6,543 nt of DNA from JAKZSU01 sp047517485. Its GTDB lineage: Bacteria; Pseudomonadota; Alphaproteobacteria; UBA7887. The notes beneath the pieces are model-generated. The model was not told the DNA's origin, made no database searches, and was given only the letters and a program-made list of their open reading frames with translations. Where the stretch lies: positions 1-6,543 of the forward strand of contig JAKZSU010000240.1 in the NCBI GenBank assembly GCA_047517485.1, in the 5' to 3' direction. Shown in pieces: positions 1 through 6,404 of this stretch (the stretch's first letter is position 1; the number at the start of each line of letters is the position of its first letter). Both the position numbers and the translations under genes were made by a program.

Positions 1-2
1 TA

Positions 3-53
3 TCGGCGGCGGCGATCGAACGAGCCGCCAAAGCGCGTCACCGCTCGATCTAA
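3..53 (+). CDS. Possible C-terminal tail of an upstream gene
   Basis: A frame that is open from the left edge gives 16 residues (SAAAIERAAKARHRSI) and then TAA at 51-53. The Ala/Arg/Lys-rich composition would suit the end of a GC-rich alphaproteobacterial protein. A stop here would also place the repeat array between two convergent genes, which is where such repeats usually sit. Another frame is also open from the edge but runs on into the repeats, so coding cannot be proven from this fragment. No function can be assigned. Confidence 0.25.
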   Translation, partial: SAAAIERAAKARHRSI

Positions 54-74
54 AACCACCCTCGGTAGCGCGGG

Positions 75-395
75 AACGCCCATTAATACAACCGGCCTGC
101 GCGGCTCGCGCAGGCCGGCAAGCGCGACCGCGCGCCCGAGCTTATGCGAGGCAAGCCTGCGTGGCGCCTGAACGCCCTTATAAATCAACCGGACTGCGCG
201 CCGCGCAGGCCGGCAAGCGCGACCGCGCGCCCGAGCTTATGCGAGGCAAGCCTGCGTGGCGCTTGAACGCCCTTATAAATCAACCGGACTGCGCGACGCG
301 CAGGCCGGCAAGCGCGACCGCGCGCCCGAGCTTATGCGAGGCCAGCCTGCGTGGCGCTTGAACGCCCTTTAAACGCACGCCCTTTAAAAAGCGCG
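75..395 (+). repeat. Tandem array of ~95-bp structured intergenic repeats (3 full units plus a decayed one)
   Basis: Unit 1 is 75-170 (96 bp), unit 2 is 171-265 (95 bp) and unit 3 is 266-360 (95 bp). Each begins AACGCCC followed by an AT-rich stretch, then an 11-bp stem hairpin, then a conserved core of about 52 bp. Hairpin stems are 92-102/108-118 (perfect), 189-199/203-213 and 284-294/298-308; the last two share one A.G mismatch. The core starts CAAGCGC and, in units 2 and 3, ends with its complement GCGCTTG, so it can close on itself; it also contains a small AGG/CCT hairpin. Units 2 and 3 differ by only two substitutions. From 361 the array decays: ACGCCCTTTAAA occurs twice (362-373 and 377-388) before the protease stop codon. 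A further copy lies at 5528-5609. This stretch (54-408) has no credible gene. The hairpins lie 3' of the protease operon and could slow transcription or protect 3' ends, but none is followed by a clear T tract. Confidence 0.9.
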
Positions 396-408
396 CCCTG
401 CAAAAATA

Positions 409-1932
409 TCAGCTATCGATCAGGCGGACCGCGACAAATTGCAGGTCGCCATCGCGATCGAGCAGCAGCAGCACGGTATTCTTGTCTTGATCGCGGTGCT
501 CCTTGATGCGCGCCGAAACGTCGCCCGGACTGGTCACTTCCTGTTGCCCGACCTCGACGATGAGATCGCCCGGTCGCACGCCTTTTTCCGCCGCCGCGCT
601 TTCCGCCTCGACGTGCACCACCATGACACCCTTGGCATCGTCGCCGAGCTCGAATTTCTGGCGAATTTCGCCAGTGATCCGCGACAGGGTCAGGCCGAGT
701 TCGGGGATGTCCTCGGTGACCGGTTCGCTCGGCTCGCGCGTTGCCGACGCGACTTGCGGCTGCTGTGACTCGTCGAGTTGGCCGACGGTCACCCCCACCA
801 TCACCCGCTGGCCGTCACGCCAAAGTTCGACTTCGACCTCGCTACCGATCTGGGTCTCGGCGACGATGCGCGGCAGGCGGCGCATGCTATCGACCGACTT
901 GCCGTCGAACTTCAAGATCACATCGCCGACCATTAGTCCCGCCGCATCCGCCGGACTTTCGTCCGAAACGCTGGCCACCAAGGCGCCCTCGGTCGAGTCG
1001 AGGCCGAGGCTCATCGCCAAGTCCTCGGTCACCGTCTGGATGCGGACGCCCAGCCAGCCGCGCCGGGTCTCGCCGAACTCGCGCAATTGATGAACCACGT
1101 TCTGCGCCAGGTTCGCCGGGATCGCGAAGCCGATGCCGACGCTGCCGCCGGACGGCGAATAGATCGCCGTATTGATGCCGATCACCTCGCCGTCCATGTT
1201 GAACAGCGGGCCGCCGGAATTGCCGCGGTTGATCGACGCATCGGTCTGCAAAAAGTCGTCGAACGGCCCGGCGTTGATATCGCGCGCGCGCGCCGAAATG
1301 ATGCCCGCCGTGACACTGTTGCCGAGGCCGAACGGATTGCCGATCGCGACCACCCAGTTGCCCACCTTGGCGCTGTCGGAATCGCCCCACGGCACCGCCG
1401 TTAGCGGCGCTTCGGGCTCGACCTTGAGCAGCGCGACATCGGTCTTCGGATCGCGGCCGACGAGAGTGGCCTCCAGCGTGGAATCGTCGGCGAAGATGAT
1501 GGTGATTTCCGCCGCGTCGGCGATCACATGGTTGTTGGTGACGATATAGCCGCTGGCATCGACCACGAAACCGGAGCCCAACGAGGTCGTGCGCGGCGCC
1601 GGCGTCGAGTCCGGTTGCTCGCCGCGGCGGCGATCGAAAAAGTCACGAAAAAATTCCTCGAACGGCGATCCCGGCGGAAACTGCGGGACCTGCTGGCCGC
1701 CGCCCGGTTGCTGGACCTCTTGGGTGGTCGAGATATTGACCACCGCCGGTACCAGCCCCTCGGCGAGCTCGGAAAAATCTTTCGGACCGTCCCCGGCGGC
1801 GGCGAACGACGGCGCCAATACCGTGGCGGCCATGCCCAGCGCGGCGACCGCGTGCCCGAAAGTCCGTCCGCGCATCGGCGCTGAAGCCCGCTTGCGCGAC
1901 GCACGCAGTTCCGACTTGACGCTACTGATCAC
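409..1932 (-). CDS. degP: Do/HtrA (DegP/DegQ/MucD-type) periplasmic serine endoprotease
   Basis: This is a periplasmic ATP-independent serine protease and chaperone that removes misfolded envelope proteins. From the GTG at 1932-1930 the product is 507 residues. An Arg/Lys-rich n-region and an Ala-rich hydrophobic segment end near SFAAA (residues 42-46), which fits a cleavable signal peptide. A Gln/Pro/Gly-rich loop follows (about 70-118). The trypsin-like domain carries the catalytic triad His135 (TNNHV), Asp165 (TDVALLK) and Ser239 (GNSGGP). PDZ1 spans about 290-385 (GWLGVRIQ onwards) and PDZ2 about 410-505. Length and architecture are full for the family. A frame extension to a GTG at 1959 is less likely because GGAGGA lies 9 nt before 1932. 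The gene is last in the hflK-hflC-DUF2065 run, about 97 bp after the small gene, and may also have its own promoter. DegP, DegQ and MucD cannot be told apart here, so the symbol is a family label. Confidence 0.93.
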   Translation of the reverse strand: MISSVKSELRASRKRASAPMRGRTFGHAVAALGMAATVLAPSFAAAGDGPKDFSELAEGLVPAVVNISTTQEVQQPGGGQQVPQFPPGSPFEEFFRDFFDRRRGEQPDSTPAPRTTSLGSGFVVDASGYIVTNNHVIADAAEITIIFADDSTLEATLVGRDPKTDVALLKVEPEAPLTAVPWGDSDSAKVGNWVVAIGNPFGLGNSVTAGIISARARDINAGPFDDFLQTDASINRGNSGGPLFNMDGEVIGINTAIYSPSGGSVGIGFAIPANLAQNVVHQLREFGETRRGWLGVRIQTVTEDLAMSLGLDSTEGALVASVSDESPADAAGLMVGDVILKFDGKSVDSMRRLPRIVAETQIGSEVEVELWRDGQRVMVGVTVGQLDESQQPQVASATREPSEPVTEDIPELGLTLSRITGEIRQKFELGDDAKGVMVVHVEAESAAAEKGVRPGDLIVEVGQQEVTSPGDVSARIKEHRDQDKNTVLLLLDRDGDLQFVAVRLIDS

Positions 1933-1941
1933 GACAATCAA

Positions 1942-1947
1942 TCCTCC
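1942..1947 (-). promoter_or_regulatory. Ribosome binding site that sets the protease start
   Basis: On the minus strand GGAGGA lies at 1947-1942, nine bases before a GTG at 1932-1930. This strong Shine-Dalgarno match favours that GTG over the GTG at 1959, which lies upstream of the site, and over the internal ATG at 1875, which has no good site before it. The chosen start leaves a longer than usual basic n-region before the signal-peptide core. Confidence 0.65.
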
Positions 1948-1986
1948 AAATACCGCCACAACGGGGCCGACAGCCCCAGCCCGGCT

Positions 1987-2015
1987 AACCTAGAGCTTGG
2001 CCCCTAGCAATTCAA
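1987..2015 (-). promoter_or_regulatory. Possible internal promoter for the protease gene
   Basis: Read on the minus strand, TTGAAT (2015-2010) and TAGGTT (1992-1987) are separated by 17 bp. They lie between the DUF2065 stop and the protease start, giving a leader of about 50 nt. The upstream box extends to CTTGAA, which resembles the -35 element of heat-shock sigma-32 promoters, but no CCCCAT-like -10 follows. A 5-bp GGGGC/GCCCC stem (1963-1977) falls in the predicted leader. The match is weak (4/6 and 3/6 to sigma-70). Independent expression of the protease is an inference. Confidence 0.3.
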
Positions 2016-2028
2016 GCGAGGGAGCCGA

Positions 2029-2214
2029 TCAACCCCTGATCAACCAAACGCCGAACAGGCCCAAGACGGCGATGCCCAAGCCGATCAGGCGGCGCACCGG
2101 CGGCGGAACTTCGCGAAGTCGCGCCGCGATTTCGTCGAGACGATCGGCCATCGCCGCCAGCATCAATCCCTCGATCACCAGCATCAAGGCGATCGCCGTC
2201 AACAGGTCCGCCAC
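2029..2214 (-). CDS. DUF2065 family small inner-membrane protein (YjeT-like)
   Basis: This 61-residue protein has two hydrophobic segments, about residues 4-22 (LLTAIALMLVIEGLMLAAM) and 41-59 (RRLIGLGIAVLGLFGVWLI). They are joined by a charged, amphipathic linker (DRLDEIAARLREVPPPVRR). Size, topology and position just after hflC match the DUF2065 family; E. coli yjeT likewise follows hflC. The start is a GTG at 2214-2212, 36 bp after the hflC stop, with a weak GAGGG upstream. No biochemical role is established for the family. Its conserved place beside hflKC suggests an accessory part in membrane protein quality control, which is inference from context only. Confidence 0.82.
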   Translation of the reverse strand: MADLLTAIALMLVIEGLMLAAMADRLDEIAARLREVPPPVRRLIGLGIAVLGLFGVWLIRG

Positions 2215-2250
2215 CGCGACGCGCCCTCGCCCGTGAGCCGCGGTGGACCG

Positions 2251-3132
2251 CTACTGCGCGTCCTCCGTTTGTTTAAGCGAGCCGAAATAGCGGAAGAATT
2301 CGCTATCGGGCGACAACACCATCGTCGTGTCGTCACCGCCGAGCGCTTCCTTATAAGCCTGCATCGAGCGGTAGAAGGCGAAAAATTCGGGGTCGCGGCC
2401 GAACGACGTCGCGAAGATCCGGTTCATTTCACCCTCGCCCTCACCACGCAGAATCTGCGAGTCTTTTTCGGCCTCGGCGACGATCACCACTTTCTCGCGG
2501 TCGGCCTCGGCACGAATCCGCCGCGCCTGCTGATCGCCGAGCGCGCGCAGTTCCGCCGCTTCCTGCTGCCGCTCGGTCTGCATGCGACGGAAAACCGCCT
2601 CCGAGTTGGCTTGCGGCAAGTCGGCGCGTTTGATGCGCACATCCTCGACCAGAATGCCAAAGGCCTTGGCCTCGCGTTGGACGTCGGCGGCAATCGTCCG
2701 CATCAATTGGGCGCGATCTTCCGACACCACCGCTTCAAGCGGCACCGTACCCAGGACCTTTCTCAAGTTCGAATTGATGATCGATCCCAAGCGCGGTCGC
2801 AGCACCGCTTCGGTGCGCACGGTCTGATGAAACAGCAAGGGATTGTCGATCCGGTAGCGGGCGAAAGCATCGACCACCAGACGCTTCTGATCCGAGGCGA
2901 TCATCTCCTCGGCGGGGGCGTCATAGTCGAGCAAACGCTTGTCGAAATAGACCACGTCCTGGACGAACGGAATTTTGATATTGAGACCGGGCTCTTCAAC
3001 GACTTTTATCGGCTCGCCGAATTGCAGGACCAGCGCCATTTCGCGCTGCTCGACGGTATACATCGATCCCAAGGCGGCGATCGCGGCGACCACCACCACG
3101 ACGCCGCCAATGACGATTGCGAACCGGTTCAT
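2251..3132 (-). CDS. hflC: HflC, SPFH-domain modulator of FtsH protease
   Basis: HflC pairs with HflK in a large inner-membrane assembly that encloses FtsH and limits its attack on membrane substrates. The 293-residue product starts with one transmembrane helix (about 4-22, an uncleaved anchor) and then an SPFH/prohibitin domain (about 25-190). A charged, Glu/Arg/Ala-rich coiled-coil region follows (about 180-235). HflC hallmarks are visible: DVRIKRADLPQ (164-174), the C-terminal FFAFYRSMQAYKEAL (250-264) and SPDSEFFRYF (274-283). Length is normal for the family. The ATG at 3132-3130 overlaps the hflK stop in an ATGA, a 4-bp overlap that indicates translational coupling and matched output of the two partners. 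No missing residues or frameshifts were seen. Confidence 0.96.
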   Translation of the reverse strand: MNRFAIVIGGVVVVVAAIAALGSMYTVEQREMALVLQFGEPIKVVEEPGLNIKIPFVQDVVYFDKRLLDYDAPAEEMIASDQKRLVVDAFARYRIDNPLLFHQTVRTEAVLRPRLGSIINSNLRKVLGTVPLEAVVSEDRAQLMRTIAADVQREAKAFGILVEDVRIKRADLPQANSEAVFRRMQTERQQEAAELRALGDQQARRIRAEADREKVVIVAEAEKDSQILRGEGEGEMNRIFATSFGRDPEFFAFYRSMQAYKEALGGDDTTMVLSPDSEFFRYFGSLKQTEDAQ

Positions 3133-4241
3133 CGCACTGTCTCCGCGCCGCGTGCCGCGTTGGCGCGTTTTTGAATTTCCGGCAACGGCAAATACGGCAC
3201 CACTCCGGTCCCGCCGCCCGAACTGTCGATGATGACCTTGTTCATATCGCGCATCACACTTTCCATTGTCTCGAGATATATCCGCTGACGGGTGACGTCC
3301 TTGGCCAGGCGGTACTGTTCGTAGACCGCTTCGAAGCGACTCGCCGCGCCTTCGGCGCGGGCGACGACTTGCTCCTTATACGCCTGCGCCTGGTTGCGAA
3401 TCTGCGAGGCCTGGCCGCGGGATTGCGGCACGATGCTGTTGCGATAGGCTTGCGCCTCGTTGATCAGCCGTTCCTGATCGGCGCGTGCGCGCTGGACGTC
3501 GCGATAATCGTCGATCACCGCTTGCGGCGGATCTGCGCGCTGCAACAGCAGCTCGGTGACGACGATCCCGGTCTCGTATTCGTCCATGATATTTTGCAAC
3601 AGGGTACGCGCCGAGGAAGCGACCTCTTGCCGGCCCTCGGAGAGCGCCGAGGCGATCGGCGTTTGCCCGATAACTTCGCGCATCGCGCTTTCCGCCGCCG
3701 CTTTTACCGTGGCGTCGGGATTGCGTATGTTGAAGGCGAATTTCTGCGCGTCGCTGACTTGCCATTGCACCACGAAACTGACGTCGATGATGTTCTCGTC
3801 GCCGGTCAGCATCAGACTTTCGTCGTTGACGGCTTGGTTGCCGCGGTCACCGATCTCGACCCGGCGCACCGTGAGCACCGGTACCTTGATCACTTTCTCG
3901 ATCGGGAACGGCAGGTGATATCTCAGCCCGGGGTCCACCGCGCGAACATATTGGCCGAAGCGCAACACCACGCCTTGCTCTTCGGGCTCGACGGTGAAGA
4001 AACCGCTGAACATCCACAACACGGCGACGACCAGCGCGCCGAGGATAACCCCCTTGCCGCCAAACCCGCCGGGCAGCATGCCGCGCACCCGGTCCTGACC
4101 GCGCCGCAGGAGTTCCTCGAGGTCGGGGCCTTGCGGGCCGCCGCCCCGGCCACCCCATTGGCCACCGCCATTTCCACCACCGTTGTTACCGCCGCCGCGC
4201 GGTCCCCATGGACCGCCGCCGCCCTGATTGCTCCAAGGCAT
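3129..4241 (-). CDS. hflK: HflK, SPFH-domain modulator of FtsH protease
   Basis: This is the partner of HflC and the first gene of the operon. The 370-residue product begins MPWSNQ and then has a Gly-rich, Trp-containing cytoplasmic tail (about 7-37), typical of HflK. A linker with LEELLRRGQDRVRGMLPGG precedes a single transmembrane helix (about 63-82). An SPFH domain begins at FFTVEPEEQGVVLRFGQY (81-98), and an Ala/Gln/Arg-rich helical region (about 245-315) follows. The signature TELLLQRADPPQAV (219-232) is present. The frame is open for 66 more codons upstream, but that extension would overlap the divergent Mrp gene and has no family character. The ATG at 4241-4239 is preceded by GAGGGAACAGGA and gives the family-typical N terminus. 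Its end overlaps hflC by 4 bp. Confidence 0.96.
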   Translation of the reverse strand: MPWSNQGGGGPWGPRGGGNNGGGNGGGQWGGRGGGPQGPDLEELLRRGQDRVRGMLPGGFGGKGVILGALVVAVLWMFSGFFTVEPEEQGVVLRFGQYVRAVDPGLRYHLPFPIEKVIKVPVLTVRRVEIGDRGNQAVNDESLMLTGDENIIDVSFVVQWQVSDAQKFAFNIRNPDATVKAAAESAMREVIGQTPIASALSEGRQEVASSARTLLQNIMDEYETGIVVTELLLQRADPPQAVIDDYRDVQRARADQERLINEAQAYRNSIVPQSRGQASQIRNQAQAYKEQVVARAEGAASRFEAVYEQYRLAKDVTRQRIYLETMESVMRDMNKVIIDSSGGGTGVVPYLPLPEIQKRANAARGAETVR

Positions 4242-4311
4242 GAATCCTGTTCCCTCTCGACCCGTGAACCCGTCGCCAGGCACCGCCGCTCTCGCTCGGT
4301 GATGGCGCGGT

Positions 4312-4340
4312 TTGCCGCTGCCGCTCGCAAGGTCTATATG
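4312..4340 (+). promoter_or_regulatory. Possible promoter for the Mrp/ApbC gene in the divergent region
   Basis: TTGCCG (4312-4317) and TATATG (4335-4340) are spaced by exactly 17 bp and lie about 75 bp before the Mrp start. Each matches the sigma-70 consensus at 4 of 6 positions. The whole 4242-4415 stretch must serve both the Mrp gene and the hflK operon. On the minus strand only an isolated TATAGA-like box was seen in the same AT-richer patch, without a convincing -35 partner, so the hflK promoter is not assigned. Confidence 0.35.
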
Positions 4341-4415
4341 TTGCCAGCCGCGACCGCCCGGCGGACGATCGGAGCTGTTGCGCAGCATATTGTCGAACCG
4401 AGGGGATTTACAAGC

Positions 4416-5510
4416 ATGGCCGCGCTTACCGAGGAGCAAATTCGTACCGCGCTGGCGGCGATCGCGGTGCCGACACGCGACGGCGACATCATTTCCCTAG
4501 GCATGATCGCCGGAATCGTCATCAAGGACGGCAATGTTGGATTCTCGATCGAAATCCAGCCCGGCGAGCAAGACGCCCTCGAAGTGACCCGGCGCAAGTG
4601 CGAAGACTTGGTACGCGCGCTGCCCGGCGTGGTCTCGGCGACCGCGGTCCTGACCGCCGAAAAAGCGCCGGCCGCCGCGCCGCAAGCCGCTCAATCCGGC
4701 CCGCCGCCGGCCACCGGCATCCCCGGGGTGGACTCGATCATCGCGATTGCCAGCGGCAAGGGCGGGGTCGGCAAATCCACCGTGGCGGTCAACCTGGCGC
4801 TCGGGTTGGCGGCGCGCGGCCTGCGAATCGGCCTGCTCGACGCCGACATATACGGCCCCTCGCAACCCCGCATGCTGGGGCTCGGCGGCAGACCCCATTC
4901 GCCCGACGGCAAGGTGATCGACCCGATGGAGGGCTACGGCATCAAATGCATGTCGATGGGGTTCCTGGTCGAAGAGGATTCGCCGATGATCTGGCGCGGC
5001 CCGATGGTCCAGGGCGCGCTCGAGCAAATGATGCGCGATGTGCGCTGGGGCACCCTCGACGTAATGGTCGTCGACATGCCGCCGGGGACCGGCGACGCGC
5101 AACTGACCATGGCCCAGCGGGTCCCCCTCGCCGGCGCGGTCATCGTCTCGACACCGCAGGACATCGCTCTTCTGGATGCGCGAAAAGGCCTCAACATGTT
5201 CCGCAAGGTCGATGTCCCGGTGCTCGGGATCGTCGAAAACATGAGTTATTACGTATGTCCGAACTGCGGCGACCGGGCGGAAATTTTCGGCCACGGCGGC
5301 GCTCGCGATACCGCTCAGCGCATGGGTGTCGATTTTCTCGGCGAGATTCCGCTCGATTTGGCGATCCGCGAAACCTCGGACCAGGGCCGGCCGATCGTGG
5401 TCTCGCAACCGGACAGCCCGCAAGCCAAGGCGTTCACCGATATAGCGGCAAAAGTCGCGGAGAAGTTAACCGACGCGGCGCCGGCCGCCCCCCGCATCAT
5501 CGTCGAATAG
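4416..5510 (+). CDS. apbC: Mrp/NBP35-family P-loop ATPase, Fe-S cluster carrier (ApbC)
   Basis: This is a cytoplasmic ATPase that binds and hands over [4Fe-4S] clusters to target enzymes. The 364-residue product has an N-terminal MIP18/DUF59 domain (about 5-80), an Ala/Pro-rich linker (about 83-100) and an Mrp ATPase domain (about 105-350). The deviant Walker A GKGGVGKST is at 114-122, with the signature lysine at 115. LDADIYGPSQP (141-151) and the switch VVDMPPGTGD (218-227) are intact. The cluster-binding pair is C281-P-N-C284. Length and domain order are normal for bacterial Mrp with a fused DUF59 domain. GAGGGG at 4400-4405 supports this start; the same frame is open far upstream but lies antisense to hflK there and has no family similarity. 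The gene is divergent from the hflK operon. The alternative symbol mrp is equally usual. Confidence 0.95.
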   Translation: MAALTEEQIRTALAAIAVPTRDGDIISLGMIAGIVIKDGNVGFSIEIQPGEQDALEVTRRKCEDLVRALPGVVSATAVLTAEKAPAAAPQAAQSGPPPATGIPGVDSIIAIASGKGGVGKSTVAVNLALGLAARGLRIGLLDADIYGPSQPRMLGLGGRPHSPDGKVIDPMEGYGIKCMSMGFLVEEDSPMIWRGPMVQGALEQMMRDVRWGTLDVMVVDMPPGTGDAQLTMAQRVPLAGAVIVSTPQDIALLDARKGLNMFRKVDVPVLGIVENMSYYVCPNCGDRAEIFGHGGARDTAQRMGVDFLGEIPLDLAIRETSDQGRPIVVSQPDSPQAKAFTDIAAKVAEKLTDAAPAAPRIIVE

Positions 5511-5527
5511 CGCCCCATCGCCTCGAT

Positions 5528-5609
5528 CCACACCGCACACCGTGCGGTGTGGCAAGCGCGACCGCGCGCCCGAGCTTATGCGAGGCAGCCTGCGTGGCGC
5601 TTGAACGCC
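5528..5609 (+). repeat. Distal copy of the structured intergenic repeat, with a rewritten hairpin stem
   Basis: A perfect 11-bp stem (5528-5538 with 5542-5552) with a 3-nt loop is followed directly by the core found in the 75-360 array. The core runs from CAAGCGC to GCGCTTG and then AACGCC, and differs by only one deleted base from units 2 and 3 and by a deletion plus a substitution from unit 1. The stem sequence differs from the array at five of eleven pairs, yet every pair stays Watson-Crick. The copy lies 17 bp after the Mrp/ApbC stop, so the hairpin may also act in 3'-end formation, though no T tract follows. It ends next to the presumed left end of the IS1595-type element. Confidence 0.85.
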
Positions 5610-5616
5610 TTTTAAA

Positions 5617-6404
5617 GGCGATTGTATACTTGACACCACCAGACAGGATGATTATATATATCTCACAAGGAGATAGTGATGAGCGTTCTGTCAGACCCGA
5701 TCTTCCACGATGAGCAAGCCGCAATCGCTTATGTCGAGAGCATCCTGTGGCCGCACGGTCCCGTTTGCCCGAAATGCGGCGTCATCGACAACGCTTATCA
5801 GTTGAAGGGCAAGCGAGCGCGGCCAGGGCTACGCCGTTGCAAAGATTGTAAGAAGGATTTCACCGTCAAGGTCGGAACGATCTTTGAGGCAAGCCATGTG
5901 ACCATGTGCCATTGGCTTCAGGCGTTGTATTTACTAACCGCTAGTAAGAAGGGTTTCAGCGCCCATCAGCTACATCGAACGCTGGGCGTGACTTACAAGA
6001 CAGCGTGGTTCATGTTCCACCGTCTACGCGAAGCCATGCGGAACGATGGCAGCGTAGATTTCGGTGCGGGTGGCGGCGTGGTCGAAGTAGATGAGACCTT
6101 CATCGGGAATGATCGCACGATCAAGCCCAAGCATTCCAAGAAGGGCCGTGGCTACGCCCACAAGCACAAGGTGCTGTCGCTGGTTGATCGCAGCACGGGC
6201 CGCGCCAAGTCTATGGTGGTGAACGACCTAAGGGCCAAAACGCTAGTGCCCATCTTGAAAGAGAACATCTCCAAGGAAGCCATGGTCTACACCGATGAGG
6301 CCGGCCAGTATTTCAATCTAGGTAGCGAGTTTGCAAACCACGATTTTGTCCGCCACGGCCAAGGCGAATATGTCCGAGGCGAGGTTTACACCAACACAAT
6401 TGAA
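5617..6404 (+). mobile_element. Truncated IS1595-family insertion sequence
   Basis: From about 5617 the base composition drops below that of the surrounding genes and an IS1595-type transposase begins at 5679. The left end is placed tentatively at GGCGATTG (5617) because it follows the AT-rich tail of the repeat and precedes the promoter. The terminal inverted repeat cannot be confirmed because no inverted copy of that end appears before the window stops. Family-typical transposase sequence ends at 6404, so the right end is missing or lies beyond a rearranged junction. The left boundary is uncertain by several bases. Confidence 0.6.
5630..5658 (+). promoter_or_regulatory. Transposase promoter
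   Basis: A perfect TTGACA (5630-5635) is followed after 17 bp by TATATA (5653-5658). AAGGAG (5667-5672) then precedes the ATG at 5679 by six bases. The arrangement is compact, leaving a leader of only about 15 nt, and sits just inside the presumed left end of the element, as is common for IS transposases. Confidence 0.6.

Noticed and set aside
161..361. 66-codon + strand frame through the repeat array
   Set aside because: It lies entirely inside near-identical non-coding repeats whose 95-96 bp length is not a constant multiple of three, so the repeats are read in different frames. It has no ribosome binding site or recognisable domain.
75..395. CRISPR array
   Set aside because: The repeated part makes up nearly the whole 95-bp unit with no unique spacers, unit length is too long, and there are no cas genes.
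2233..3174. 313-codon + strand frame opposite hflC
   Set aside because: It is a mirror of the hflC coding sequence; hflC has clear family motifs and the + strand translation has none.
3117..4415. 433-codon + strand frame that is open upstream of apbC and antisense to hflK
   Set aside because: It is a GC-rich shadow of hflK on the opposite strand. The Mrp family N terminus (MAALTEEQ) begins at 4416 with a ribosome binding site, and the upstream translation has no domain character.
4242..4439. 66-residue N-terminal extension of HflK
   Set aside because: It would overlap the apbC start, has no HflK similarity, and the Gly-rich HflK N terminus begins at the ATG at 4241 with a purine-rich site before it.
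4497..5423. 308-codon minus-strand frame opposite apbC
   Set aside because: It is antisense to an intact Mrp/ApbC gene with all motifs present, and arises from GC-rich third positions.
5528..5552. Classical intrinsic terminator for apbC
   Set aside because: The hairpin is strong and well placed, but it is followed by CAAGCGCG and not by a T tract, so it is treated as part of the repeat.
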